The notes beneath the pieces are model-generated. The model was not told the DNA's origin and did not search any database. It saw only the letters and a program-made list of their open reading frames with translations. Positions 43,203-52,283 of a stretch of DNA of 64,000 nt are shown piece after piece (positions within the stretch are counted from its first letter, which is position 1; each line of letters begins with the position of its first letter). The stretch comes from CAYOWK01 sp964407665. GTDB lineage: Bacteria; Pseudomonadota; Alphaproteobacteria; Caulobacterales; Hyphomonadaceae. The stretch spans positions 54,569-118,568 of the forward strand of contig CAYOWK010000007.1 in NCBI GenBank assembly GCA_964407665.1. Direction: 5' to 3'. The position numbers and the translations under genes were made by a program.

Positions 43203-43916
43203 ATGGCTGAACTATCGGGCGCTGATCGCGCAAAGCGGAACGCCGCGGTGGCGGCTCTCGAGCTGGTGCAGCCGGGCATGAAGCTCGGACTTGGAACCGG
43301 CTCGACGGCTGCGATCTTCGTCCGGCTGCTGGGCGAACGCGTGGCCGCCGGGCTGGATGTGGTCGGAACGCCGACGTCCGAAGCGACCGACCGGCTGGCC
43401 CGGGAGGTCGGCGTAACCATCGTGGCGCCGGACCAGCTGACCCGTATCGATCTGACGATCGACGGCGCCGACGAGTTCGATCCGCACCTGCGGCTTATCA
43501 AGGGCGGCGGCGCGGCGCTGTTGCGCGAGAAGATCATCGCGGAGGCGTCTGACCGGATGGTTGTGATTGCGGACCTCGCCAAGGAGGTGAAGCAGCTCGG
43601 CGCCTTCCCGCTGCCGATCGAGGTGAACCCGTTCGGGGCAGAAACGACGCGCCGCAGGATCCATGAAGAGGCCGCCAAACTCGGCCTCGCCGAAGCGCCG
43701 AGCTCCTGGCGGATGGCGACCCCTGAATCGCGCTTGCATACCGATGGCGGGCACCTGATCCTTGACCTGAAATGCGGCGCCATCCCGGATGCGGATGCGC
43801 TGGCGGCGGTTCTCGACAGGATACCCGGCGTCGTCGAACATGGCCTGTTCATTGGCATGGCGGATCTTGTCATTGTGGGCGAGGAATCCGGCGCGCGCAT
43901 GGTGCGCAGCTCGTGA
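43203..43916 (+). CDS. rpiA: Ribose-5-phosphate isomerase A
   Basis: 237 residues from ATG 43203. The GLGTGSTAAIFV phosphate loop, IDGADEFD with the catalytic Asp pair, and KGGGAALLREK with the catalytic Lys and Glu are all present. RpiA interconverts ribose-5-phosphate and ribulose-5-phosphate in the pentose phosphate pathway. The C-terminus has LFIGMADLVIVG as in the family. The neighbour downstream is a secreted-repeat protein and probably independent. Confidence 0.97.
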   Translation: MAELSGADRAKRNAAVAALELVQPGMKLGLGTGSTAAIFVRLLGERVAAGLDVVGTPTSEATDRLAREVGVTIVAPDQLTRIDLTIDGADEFDPHLRLIKGGGAALLREKIIAEASDRMVVIADLAKEVKQLGAFPLPIEVNPFGAETTRRRIHEEAAKLGLAEAPSSWRMATPESRLHTDGGHLILDLKCGAIPDADALAAVLDRIPGVVEHGLFIGMADLVIVGEESGARMVRSS

Positions 43917-43998
43917 TGCACGCTGGAACCGTTCGGCGGCTTCGGGGATTGGTTGTCCTGGTCGCCGGACCGAGCGGGGCCGGGCGCGGAGACTTCGA

Positions 43999-44367
43999 AT
44001 GAGACGTCTGACAGGCATTCTCACCGCACTGGGACTCGCCGCTCTTCTGGCAGCGCCCGCCGTCGCCCAGCCGCCAGGCGTAGCCGAGAAGTCCGGCGCC
44101 TGGATCGCGCCCGATGGAAAGCCGCTTTACACGTTCGTGAAGGACATGGCGGGTGCGTCCGCCTGCATTGATCGCTGTGCAGTGTCCTGGCCGCCGTTGC
44201 TGGCGGCGCCCGGGTCGGCCGAGGACCGCGAGTGGACGATCATCACGCGCCCTGAGGGCACACGGCAGTGGGCGTACAAGGGCAAGCCCGTCTACACGTA
44301 CGCGCGTGACGCCGCGGGCGAGCCCGCGAGCGGTGTCTCGGCGAGCTGGCCGTTGGCCGTTCGCTAA
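43999..44367 (+). CDS. Secreted COG4315/PF03640-type repeat protein
   Basis: 122 residues with a Sec signal peptide (ILTALGLAALLAAPAVAQ). Two PF03640-type repeats follow: IAPDGKPLYTFVKDMAGASACIDRCAVSWPPL (with a CxxxC pair) and YKGKPVYTYARDAAGEPASG. Proteins of this family are secreted or lipid-anchored with no known function. It resembles the next gene, with which it may form a duplicated pair. GDP-like CxxxC could be a disulfide or redox site. Confidence 0.8.
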   Translation: MRRLTGILTALGLAALLAAPAVAQPPGVAEKSGAWIAPDGKPLYTFVKDMAGASACIDRCAVSWPPLLAAPGSAEDREWTIITRPEGTRQWAYKGKPVYTYARDAAGEPASGVSASWPLAVR

Positions 44368-44538
44368 ACGAGGCCGCTCAAGGGCAGCCCGAATGGCTGG
44401 CGACCCCTTTTATCGGACCGGCGCCGCACTCCCCTTCCAGCTTGCCCTATGCTAACCGGATGACGTTCGGCTGGCCCGGTGGTTAAGGGTCGTCGATGGA
44501 GTTCTGCTGATCAGGCGGAGGTCATCGGGGTGTGGGGC

Positions 44539-45633
44539 ATGAAGGCGTGGATCGTTCGCAAGGGGCTTGCCCCTGCGGTTCTGGCGGCAGGTCTGTCCGC
44601 TGCAGCGGCGGCGGCGCCGCCTGGCATCGCGGAGAAGGACGGCGTCCTGCTGTCCGGCGATAAACGACCGCTCTACGTTTACGCCAACGACAAGACCCCT
44701 GGCGCCTCGACCTGCACGGGCGGTTGCCTGGTGGCGTTTCCGCCGCTCAAGCCGGAGCCGGGCGCCCGCAGCGATGCCGACTGGACGATCTTCATTCGTG
44801 AGGACGGCGGCGCCCAGTGGGCGTTCAGGGGACGCCCGGTCCATACCTATGTCGCCGACGAAGGCGGGAAGCCGCCAGCCGGACTGTCGCCGCTCTGGTC
44901 GCTCGCCGGTCAGTCGACCGCTCCGGCGGCGCCCGTCCGCAAGAAGAGCGATGCCGTTGAAACGGCAGGCAATTGGCGCACGCCGGATGGCCGGCCGCTT
45001 TACACCTATGCGATGGATACGGCGGGGAAATCGGCCTGCTCCGGCAACTGTCTGGTCGCCTGGCCGCCCTACGTGGCGCCCGACGCGGAAGCGGGCGGAG
45101 ATGGCTGGGACGTCCTGACGAGACCGGACGGCGCCCTGCAGTGGATGTTCTCCAGCAAACCGCTTTACACCTATGTCGCCGACCAGCCCGGGGCCGATGC
45201 AACCGGGGTGTCGGCGCTCTGGAAGCTCGCCACGGCGAAGGCGGGCGAAGCTACCCCGGCGCCTGCGGAAATCCTGGCGCTGTATCTGATGGGCGATCCG
45301 CGCATCACCTCGCTGCCGGCGCTGCGTGCGGGCGCCCAGGCTCCGGTTTACCCGGCCGCGTCCGAAGCGGCCCGCGAGACCGGCGAGACGGGCGGCGAAT
45401 TCTGCATCGACCCGCAGGGTCGTGTCGAAAACGGGGAGCTGACGATTTCCTCTGGCCACAAGGCCCTGGACGAGGCGTTCTTCAACTGGGCCAGCAGCAA
45501 CGTTTTCCAGCCTGGCAAGGTCGGGGAGACTCCGGTCAGGGTCTGCGGCTTCAGGTTCGGGATGAACTGGTCGTTGCCTGAACCTGCGGCGGCGGCGGTT
45601 CCGACTGCGGCCACGGCGACCGCCGGGCAATAG
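44539..45633 (+). CDS. Secreted protein with repeated COG4315 units and a TonB-C-like end
   Basis: 364 residues from ATG 44539 with signal peptide (VLAAGLSAAAAAAP). Two COG4315 modules are visible, LYVYANDKTPGASTCTGGC (about 36-54) and LYTYAMDTAGKSACSGNC (about 154-171), each with a CxxxC pair. The C-terminal 85 residues change character: GEFCIDPQGRVENGELTIS and AFFNWASSNVFQPGKV resemble a TonB C-terminal domain (energy-coupling fold), again with cysteines. The join of these modules is unusual. It is probably periplasmic or surface bound; function unknown. Confidence 0.7.
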   Translation: MKAWIVRKGLAPAVLAAGLSAAAAAAPPGIAEKDGVLLSGDKRPLYVYANDKTPGASTCTGGCLVAFPPLKPEPGARSDADWTIFIREDGGAQWAFRGRPVHTYVADEGGKPPAGLSPLWSLAGQSTAPAAPVRKKSDAVETAGNWRTPDGRPLYTYAMDTAGKSACSGNCLVAWPPYVAPDAEAGGDGWDVLTRPDGALQWMFSSKPLYTYVADQPGADATGVSALWKLATAKAGEATPAPAEILALYLMGDPRITSLPALRAGAQAPVYPAASEAARETGETGGEFCIDPQGRVENGELTISSGHKALDEAFFNWASSNVFQPGKVGETPVRVCGFRFGMNWSLPEPAAAAVPTAATATAGQ

Positions 45634-45718
45634 AATTTGGCGGGGCGGCGTTCTGCCACTTCCTGAATTGCTTCTAATTCTCCATATGTCGCGCTGGCGT
45701 AACGTGAGGCCGGTTTCC

Positions 45719-47098
45719 ATGGCGTATGATTTCGACCTGTTCACCATCGGCGCGGGCTCGGGCGGCGTGCGCGCCTCGCGGCTGGCGGCGATGACCGGCG
45801 CGCGCGTCGCAGTCGCCGAGGAGTACAGGGCCGGCGGCACCTGTGTCGTGCGCGGGTGCGTGCCCAAGAAGTTCATGGTGTACGCCAGCGAATACGGCCG
45901 GACGCTCGAGCACATGAAGGGCTATGGCTGGAGCGTCAGCGGCGCCAGCTACGACCACAAGGACTTCATGGGGCGCATGCACCGCGAGATCGACCGGCTG
46001 TCCGGGATCTACGCGCGGAACCTCAAGAACGCCGGCGCCGAGCTGATCAACGAGCGCGCCGAGCTGGTGGATGCGCACACAGTGCGTCTTGTGACATCGG
46101 ACCGGATCGTGACGGCGGAGAAGATCCTCATCGCGGTGGGCGGGGCGCCTGTCGTTCCGCACGAGATCGAGGGGCATGAGCTGGCGGTCAGCTCCAACGA
46201 AATCTTCCAGATGGACGAACTGCCCAGGCATATCGTGATCATCGGCGGCGGCTACATCGCCGTCGAATTCGCCGGCATCATGAGCGGCCTCGGCGTGACG
46301 ACCTGCCTTGTCTATCGCGGCGACACCGTCCTGCGCGGCTTCGATGAAGACGTCCGCGTCCACATCCACGAGGAGCTGAAACGCAAGGGCGTTTCGGTCA
46401 TCACCAACGCCAGCCCGGCGAGGATCGAGAAGGCTGCCGAAGGCCTGGTCGTGCATCTCTCGAACGGCGAACACGTGCCGTGCGACACCGTGATGATGGC
46501 GATCGGGCGAGATCCTGCCGTGAAGGGGCTGGGGCTTGAGAACGCGGGCGTCGAGCTCAACGAGCGCGGAGCGATCAAGGTGGATGAGTTCTCGCGCACA
46601 AACGTGGCGAGCATCTGGGCGGTGGGCGATGTGACGGATCGGATCGCGCTGACGCCGGTGGCGATCCGCGAGGCGCAGGCCTTCGCGTACACGGAGTTCA
46701 TGGGGCAGCCGACCTCGTTCGACCACGACAACGTGCCCCACGCCGTGTTCTCGCAACCGCCAGCCGGCGTCGTCGGGCTCAGCGAGGCCGAGGCCCGCAG
46801 GCGGTTCGGCAAGATCGATATCTACAAGGCGAAGTTCCGCCCGATGAAGGATATGCTGACGGGCGACGAGGAGCGCGTCCTGATGAAGATCGTCGTGCGC
46901 GCCGAGGACGATGTTGTGGTCGGCGTCCACATCGTCGGTCCCGATGCTCCCGAGATGATCCAGATGGTCGCCATCGCGGTGAAGATGGGCGCGAAGAAGT
47001 CCGACTTCGACCGCACATGCGCGCTGCACCCCTCCATCGCGGAGGAACTGGTCACCATGCGCGAGAAATGGGTCGCGCCGGACATGAAGCCGGTCTGA
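45719..47098 (+). CDS. gor: Glutathione-disulfide reductase
   Basis: 459 residues from ATG 45719. FAD-binding GAGSGGVRASRLAAM near residues 11-25, redox disulfide in GGTCVVRGCVPKK (Cys42, Cys47), NADPH-binding GGGYIAVEFAGIM, and the dimer-domain HPSIAEELV with the catalytic His near the C-terminus. This is a complete class I flavoprotein disulfide reductase, and the RGCVPKK form is specific for glutathione reductase. It reduces GSSG with NADPH in the cytoplasm. Confidence 0.96.
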   Translation: MAYDFDLFTIGAGSGGVRASRLAAMTGARVAVAEEYRAGGTCVVRGCVPKKFMVYASEYGRTLEHMKGYGWSVSGASYDHKDFMGRMHREIDRLSGIYARNLKNAGAELINERAELVDAHTVRLVTSDRIVTAEKILIAVGGAPVVPHEIEGHELAVSSNEIFQMDELPRHIVIIGGGYIAVEFAGIMSGLGVTTCLVYRGDTVLRGFDEDVRVHIHEELKRKGVSVITNASPARIEKAAEGLVVHLSNGEHVPCDTVMMAIGRDPAVKGLGLENAGVELNERGAIKVDEFSRTNVASIWAVGDVTDRIALTPVAIREAQAFAYTEFMGQPTSFDHDNVPHAVFSQPPAGVVGLSEAEARRRFGKIDIYKAKFRPMKDMLTGDEERVLMKIVVRAEDDVVVGVHIVGPDAPEMIQMVAIAVKMGAKKSDFDRTCALHPSIAEELVTMREKWVAPDMKPV

Positions 47099-47113
47099 TC
47101 GCGGCGCGACCGG

Positions 47114-47920
47114 TCAGCCGAACGCGTAGCACGTGAACGGCTTGTTCCCGATGTCGTCGTGGAAGACGACGCGGCCAACGTCTTCACCCGCGGCTCCGGC
47201 TGCCACCATGATGGGGATCAGGTGTTCCTCGCGCGGGTGAGCGGCGCGTGCGGATGGGGCTTTGCTCCAGTCGATAAGACGTTTGCAGCGTTCGGGGGTC
47301 GGCGCGGTTGCTGCGGCGGTCAGCCAGTCGTCGAACGCCTTTGCCTCATGGGGCTGGCCGTCGAAATAGGTGCGCAGGTTGTGGAAGCTGCTGCCTGACC
47401 CGATGATTACGACGCCTTCGTCGCGCAGGGGGACAAGCGCATGGCCAAGATCGAGGTGGAAGCCGGGATCGAGGTCGTGGCGCACGGACAGCATGACGGT
47501 CGGCGTGCGGGCTTCGGGATCTACGATCTTCATCGGCACAAAGACGCCGTGGTCGAAGCCGCGTTCGGGGTCGGCGGCCGACGGAATCCCGGCCTGCGCG
47601 AGGAGGTCGCGGATCCGGCCAGCCAGCACGGGGGAGCCCGGCGCCGGGTGCTGGAGTTCGTAGGCCACTGGCGGAAAGCCGTAGTAATCGTACAGCATGC
47701 CGGGCGCTGGCGATGTTGAAACCGTTGGAACCGGCGTTTCCCAGTGGGCGGAGACGACGAGGTAAGCCTTTGGCGGGGCGGGAAGAAGATCCGGTATAGA
47801 CGCCAGAAAAGCCCGCAGGCTGTCGAACCCGTTTCGGCCAATTGGCGGCGGATAGGCGATCCAGAACGAAGGCCCGCCGCCGTGGCTGATGTAGAACGCC
47901 GGCTGGCGAGGCTGTGTCAT
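47114..47920 (-). CDS. DODA-type extradiol dioxygenase (LigB/YgiD-like)
   Basis: 268 residues from ATG 47920 (MTQPRQPAFYISHGGGPS). Metal ligands appear as His13 in YISHGGG, His in VVSAHWETP and the His in RGFDHGVFVP, with a later GSGSSFHN; this is the 4,5-DOPA-extradiol dioxygenase family. Members open aromatic catechol rings or, as in YgiD, act on unclear substrates, with zinc or iron. No aromatic degradation operon is nearby, so the substrate is unknown. It converges on gor with 15 bases between. Confidence 0.9.
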   Translation of the reverse strand: MTQPRQPAFYISHGGGPSFWIAYPPPIGRNGFDSLRAFLASIPDLLPAPPKAYLVVSAHWETPVPTVSTSPAPGMLYDYYGFPPVAYELQHPAPGSPVLAGRIRDLLAQAGIPSAADPERGFDHGVFVPMKIVDPEARTPTVMLSVRHDLDPGFHLDLGHALVPLRDEGVVIIGSGSSFHNLRTYFDGQPHEAKAFDDWLTAAATAPTPERCKRLIDWSKAPSARAAHPREEHLIPIMVAAGAAGEDVGRVVFHDDIGNKPFTCYAFG

Positions 47921-48202
47921 CTGGGTCTGGCCCCTGGTGGCGAGGCGTCCCGGCCCCAATCTGCATACCTGAAATCATGTGCCTCCCCCCTCGCGACAAG
48001 GGGTGAGACAGGCGCTAGACTGGTTTTGCGCCGCTGATGTATCTATCTGCTGCGAGAGCATGGCCGACGCCGGCGGAAACGCCCGCCTTACCAGCCCGGT
48101 GACATCGCCCGGCTTCGGTCACGCCAGGATTGTGAAAGCGAGACCGCCATTCGCCCTTCCAGAAACGCATACGGTGTCAAACCGATCAGCGACGAGCGCA
48201 AT

Positions 48203-48511
48203 GTGCCAGGGACCGGGTTCTTCTGGAGCTGGAAGGCGCTCGAGTATTCGCTGGTCGTCGGCGCTTTCCTGCTGGCTTTCGGGATCTGGTTCATCCCGAA
48301 CTGGACGGAATCCCCGGAAATGAAGGCGCTCGAGCAGGCCGTGAAGGAGCGCAAGGAGGCCCGTCTGGCCTACGAGGCCCGCATGGCTGAGGAAAAACGC
48401 GTCGCGCAGGAACTGGGACTCGTCTACCTGCCGGTGCCGGCGCACCTGCAGGACGAGGCGAAAAAGCAGGGCGTGCCGCTGAATCCGGACAATACGCCCG
48501 CGCGGCAGTAG
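48203..48511 (+). CDS. Small membrane-anchored coiled-coil protein
   Basis: 102 residues from GTG 48203; no ATG lies in frame for at least 130 bases upstream although the frame stays open, so the start is uncertain. One membrane helix (YSLVVGAFLLAFGIWFI, about 14-30), followed by a charged alpha-helical or coiled-coil stretch KALEQAVKERKEARLAYEARMAEEKRVA. No family recognised. It lies upstream of the orphan ParA operon by about 80 bases. Confidence 0.6.
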   Translation: MPGTGFFWSWKALEYSLVVGAFLLAFGIWFIPNWTESPEMKALEQAVKERKEARLAYEARMAEEKRVAQELGLVYLPVPAHLQDEAKKQGVPLNPDNTPARQ

Positions 48512-48594
48512 CGGGCCATCCTTCGCCTTGACGGCGAACTCAAACCGGCCGACTCGTAGCTCAGAAGCAATCCCGAAACCCAGCGGAGGGTCCC

Positions 48595-49452
48595 TTGGCG
48601 CCGCGGACCGTTTCCGTTGTCAACATGAAGGGCGGCGTCGGCAAGTCGACGACGGTGGCCAGCCTTGCCGAAGCACTGGCGGCTGAGTCCGGACTGCGCG
48701 TCCTGGTTGTCGACTTCGACCCGCAATCCAACGTCTCGATGATGCTGGCCGGCCTCGATCGCTGGAGCGAGCTGCGTGGCGGCGGGCAGACCATCGACCA
48801 GTATTTCCACCAGTATGTATACGGCGGCGAGCCGCGCTTCTTCCATGAACTGCTGGCCCGCAACGTCAGCGACATCGCAGGCGATCCACAGCTGGACCTG
48901 CTGATCTCGACCCCTGAGTTCCGCTACATCGAGCGCGAGGCGCTGGCGAAATGGGTGCGCCAGGGATTCGACATCGAGGGACTGAAGAAGAAGCTGGGCG
49001 GACTGACTAACGCTGCGGTCGAGAGCGTCGGCGACCGCTATGACGTCGTGCTGTTCGACTGCCCGCCGGGGATATCGATCTTCGCGGAGGCGGCCATCGA
49101 GATGTCTGAGTTCGTGCTCATCCCGACTATCGCAGACTATGTCTCGCGGCTGGGTATCTTCGCGTTTCGCAAGCGGGCCGTGCGGGCCATGGAGCAGCGG
49201 CGTTTTGCCGAAAGCAGCATCTGGACCGTGATCACCAAGTACGAACCCTCCAACACGCTACACCAGAGCGAGGCGGCGCTGCTGCGTGACCAGTTCAACG
49301 TGTTTCAGACGATGGTGCCGCAGAGCGAGGAGATCGCTCGCGCCGCAGCCTGGTCAGATCAGAAGCGCACGCTGGACCAGAAATATGGCCGGGCCACGGA
49401 TTCGATCCGTCGTCTCGCCGGGGAGTTCCGGGAACGGGTTGGCCTCGTATGA
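48595..49452 (+). CDS. ParA/MinD-family ATPase (orphan)
   Basis: 285 residues from TTG 48595 with GGAGGG 4 bases upstream. Deviant Walker A MKGGVGKSTT (residues 11-20), VVDFDPQSN and the Walker B YDVVLFDCPPGISIF are complete, so ATP-dependent dimerisation and membrane or nucleoid patterning are expected. No parB or parS is next to it; instead an ATGA-overlapping gene follows, encoding a small partner. Orphan ParA proteins position chemoreceptors, carboxysomes or storage granules elsewhere; the cargo here is unknown. Confidence 0.88.
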   Translation: MAPRTVSVVNMKGGVGKSTTVASLAEALAAESGLRVLVVDFDPQSNVSMMLAGLDRWSELRGGGQTIDQYFHQYVYGGEPRFFHELLARNVSDIAGDPQLDLLISTPEFRYIEREALAKWVRQGFDIEGLKKKLGGLTNAAVESVGDRYDVVLFDCPPGISIFAEAAIEMSEFVLIPTIADYVSRLGIFAFRKRAVRAMEQRRFAESSIWTVITKYEPSNTLHQSEAALLRDQFNVFQTMVPQSEEIARAAAWSDQKRTLDQKYGRATDSIRRLAGEFRERVGLV

Positions 49453-49817
49453 TCGACAAGGCGCTGTCGGGTCTGTTTCGCGTGGTGACCGAGGAGGCGG
49501 CCCAGAACCCCGCCTTCGCGCAGAAGCTCGAGGACGCTCTGGGCGAATTTGCCGAAGGCTATGTCGAGCGCCACAAGGTCGAGCGCCAAGTCGCGGACTT
49601 CCATCCCTTCATCGAGTTCCGGAAGATGACGCCCGAGGCCTTCCGCAGCCGTCTCGAAGCTTTTGGAGGGGCGGAGCTGCGGCTGATCGTCGAGAAGCAC
49701 CATCTCGATCCGGCGAAGACCCTGAAGGCCAAGGCTGCAAAGAAGGCGCTCGTCGATCTGATCTGCGCAGCGGCGGAGAAGCGCGCTGTGCGAGACGCGA
49801 AGCTGTTCGAGTATTAG
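49449..49817 (+). CDS. Small helical partner of the orphan ParA
   Basis: 122 residues starting in an ATGA overlap with the ParA gene. All-helical with no signal peptide; the segment EFRKMTPEAFRSRLEAFGGAELRLIVEKHH is followed by a SAP/Rho-N-like helical region, KTLKAKAAKKALVDLICAA. It may be a ParB substitute or an adaptor for DNA or cargo, by analogy with other two-gene ParA pairs. The stop overlaps the converging hydrolase gene by 4 bases. Confidence 0.7.
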   Translation: MIDKALSGLFRVVTEEAAQNPAFAQKLEDALGEFAEGYVERHKVERQVADFHPFIEFRKMTPEAFRSRLEAFGGAELRLIVEKHHLDPAKTLKAKAAKKALVDLICAAAEKRAVRDAKLFEY

Positions 49818-50545
49818 GTCCCGAGATTGCGCGTGAACAGCGAGAGCAGCCTCTCCCAGTGCTGTTCGGCGCCGCCCTTGTGATAGGCGGCTGCACGCTT
49901 CGGGAACACGAAGCCGTGGTCCGTGTCGGGGTAGAGCTCCACCTCGCCATTCGCGCCGGCCAGATCGCGCTGAAGCTGGGCGACATCCTCCATCGAGATG
50001 TAATGGTCGCGTTCGGCGCACCCGAAATAGAACTCGGCCGCAGATCGCTTCGCTACAAGATGCGGGCTGTTGTCGTGGGGTTCGATCAGCTTCACGCCGT
50101 GGAAGGAGGCGGTGGCCCTGATCGCCGGCCGGCCCTCGGCGGCGCAGACGGCGTAGCGGCCGCTCATGCAGTAGCCCACGGTACCGACCCGCGTTGGATC
50201 TGCGGCAGGGTCGGCAGCGGTGAACGCGAGCAGGCCGTCGATATCGGCCATCACGAGTGGGATGGTCAGCGTATCCATCAGCTCCGACATGCGGATGCGG
50301 GAGGGCGACCCGGGGTCGCCGATCGGCCCAAGTTCCAGCACGCCTGAGCGGTAGTACATGTTGGGCAGCAGCACGTAGTATCCGGATGTGGCGAGGCGGC
50401 GGGCCATGTCGCGCAGTTCGCCCCGGAAGCCGGGCGCATCCATCAGGAACAGCGCGACGGGGTGCGGTCCTCCGCGGTCCGGGTGCACGATGAACGTGGT
50501 GCAGGCGCCGTCCGCCAACGGGATGTCGATCTGGCGCTCGATCAT
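49814..50545 (-). CDS. Dienelactone-hydrolase-family alpha/beta hydrolase
   Basis: 243 residues. The family triad is visible: Cys in GYCMSGR (nucleophile elbow), an Asp in FGCAERDHY and His in DTDHGFVFP; the Cys nucleophile distinguishes dienelactone hydrolases from serine enzymes. The N-terminal strand has FIVHPDRGGPHPVALFLMDAPGFRGELRDMARRLA. Dienelactone hydrolases open lactone intermediates of catechol degradation, but relatives act on many esters. Substrate not known; it converges on the ParA partner gene. Confidence 0.9.
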   Translation of the reverse strand: MIERQIDIPLADGACTTFIVHPDRGGPHPVALFLMDAPGFRGELRDMARRLATSGYYVLLPNMYYRSGVLELGPIGDPGSPSRIRMSELMDTLTIPLVMADIDGLLAFTAADPAADPTRVGTVGYCMSGRYAVCAAEGRPAIRATASFHGVKLIEPHDNSPHLVAKRSAAEFYFGCAERDHYISMEDVAQLQRDLAGANGEVELYPDTDHGFVFPKRAAAYHKGGAEQHWERLLSLFTRNLGT

Positions 50546-50654
50546 GGTTGTCCTTCCCGCACTTTGCAGTCTGTGGCGGCCCTCTCCCGGCGCGCGCTTC
50601 CCCAGCGTTGTTTCACATGCTTTAAATCAGGGAAACTGCTGCGGGTCGTCTCCC

Positions 50655-51506
50655 ATGAAAACCGAAGCTCTTGTGTTTGCGCTGTTCGCGCTTGTGCTGA
50701 CGGCCTGCGCGACGGGCGCGGTCGACGCCGAGGAGCAGGCCGCGCAGCCAGCCCCGGCCGCAACGCCAGCCGCCCCTGTCATGGCTATGTCGAGCCGCGG
50801 ATACCTGACCGCCGGGACGATGCCGGATGCGGCAGCAACAATTCCCCCCGCGCCGAAGGAAGGCGAGGTTCGCAACACGGCCGACTGGGCGATCTTCAAG
50901 GCGACGCGCGCCCTGGAAGGCGGCGACCGCTGGGACCTGGCGAAGTTCGACGACAGCTATCGTCCCGCTGATCTGCTGAAGGGGTTCTCCTGCGCTGCCG
51001 GTGTGGAGCTGACGCCTGAGAATTCTCCGACGCTGGCCGTGATGATGGCGCGGGTGTCGCGGGATGCCGGCGCGGCTGCCGAGGGCGCCAAGCAGCTCTA
51101 CAAGCGCACACGGCCCTACATGCACAACCCTGGCGCCATCTGCATCGAGAGAAGCGAAGGCCTGGGCAAGAGCTTCGACTATCCGTCCGGCCATGCCTCG
51201 CTGGGCTGGGCCAATGGCCTGCTTGTGGCGGAACTGGTTCCCGATCGCGCCACGCAGGCGCTGCAGCGCGGCCGGGCGTTCGGCGAAAGCCGTGTCGTGT
51301 GCGGCGTCCACAACTACAGTGCAGTCGAGGCGGCGCGCACCAACGCTGCTGGCGTGATGGCGGCGCTGCACGGGTCGGCGGAGTTCCAGGCGGATATGGC
51401 GAAGGCGAGGGCCGAAATGGCCGCCGCCCGCGCGAGCGGCGCCAAGCCGGATGCTGCCGCCTGCGCGAAAGAGTTCGAACTCACGAAACCGCTTCAGGTC
51501 TTCTGA
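50655..51506 (+). CDS. PAP2/class A acid phosphatase-like lipoprotein
   Basis: 283 residues from ATG 50655 with lipobox LVLTAC (Cys18). The phosphatase motifs are KX6RP (Lys146, Arg153), PSGH (177-180) and SRX5H (Arg213, His219). In class A acid phosphatases the third motif is SRX5HX3D, but here position 223 is Ala instead of the conserved Asp. The rest of the fold fits a periplasmic non-specific acid phosphatase anchored by lipid. Activity may be reduced or altered. It converges on a small lipoprotein gene. Confidence 0.85.
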   Translation: MKTEALVFALFALVLTACATGAVDAEEQAAQPAPAATPAAPVMAMSSRGYLTAGTMPDAAATIPPAPKEGEVRNTADWAIFKATRALEGGDRWDLAKFDDSYRPADLLKGFSCAAGVELTPENSPTLAVMMARVSRDAGAAAEGAKQLYKRTRPYMHNPGAICIERSEGLGKSFDYPSGHASLGWANGLLVAELVPDRATQALQRGRAFGESRVVCGVHNYSAVEAARTNAAGVMAALHGSAEFQADMAKARAEMAAARASGAKPDAAACAKEFELTKPLQVF

Positions 51507-51509
51507 GGC

Positions 51510-52073
51510 TCAGTTGTTGCGTTCGAGGGCCTGGGTGAGCAGCTCGACCGCGATGTTCCGGCCATTGAGCGGACCCGAAAGCGAGATCGTCACGACATCG
51601 TCGCCGTCCACAGCGCCGCCAGCGTATCCGTCCTTGTCGGGGACGACATAGGCTGTGTCGCTGATCGTCGCGAGGGCCTCATAGCCGGGCTGGCCGGTGG
51701 GCGGTGCGAAGCCTGAAGCCGGCGATACCTGGACCGTAATGCCGCCGTCCTTGTCGGCCGCCCGCCAGCGGCAGGCGTCGCCCTGGGTTTCGCCTTCCGC
51801 AACCATCTTGCCCATGAAGGCGCCGATCTCGGTGGCCGAGAACAGCGTGCAGGGGTTCTCGGATGGCTGGTCGGCCTGCGTGAGGTCGATGGGCGCTCCT
51901 TCGAGGCCGTTGCCCCGTTTCTCGCCAGAGGATGGACCGGACGGTCCGCCCTCCAGCGCCGGCGCGTCAGCCGTCGAACCGGTCTCCGGCGCATCCGCTG
52001 GCGCCTGAGGCTGGCAGGCTGCGATGGCGAGGGCCGCCAGCAGAGCCGGGGCAAGTCGGAAGACAGGGGCCAT
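51510..52073 (-). CDS. Small DUF3558-like lipoprotein
   Basis: 187 residues with signal and lipobox ALAIAAC (Cys20). A Pro/Gly/Ser-rich linker with many acidic residues covers about 21-70. The folded part contains CTLFSATEIGAFMGK and ACRWRAADKDGGITVQVS, with two Cys that could pair, and is reminiscent of DUF3558 proteins. Function unknown; likely outer- or inner-membrane anchored on the periplasmic side. Confidence 0.75.
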   Translation of the reverse strand: MAPVFRLAPALLAALAIAACQPQAPADAPETGSTADAPALEGGPSGPSSGEKRGNGLEGAPIDLTQADQPSENPCTLFSATEIGAFMGKMVAEGETQGDACRWRAADKDGGITVQVSPASGFAPPTGQPGYEALATISDTAYVVPDKDGYAGGAVDGDDVVTISLSGPLNGRNIAVELLTQALERNN

Positions 52074-52283
52074 ATCGGATATCCACTTTCACAGAAAAAT
52101 GATCCTACCCCGGCGCCGGGGCTTCGTTCCAGTGCACGGCTGAACCCGCAGGTTGACCAGCCCGGCTGGCGCCTCAGCCGGCAAGCCGGGCAACCCGTCC
52201 TCACGAGGATTTCAGTTCAGTTGCGTGGGGATTTTGTGGCGCCTTGCGCAAGTCGCGATTGCTCACTGTGAGGGAGATCGAGG

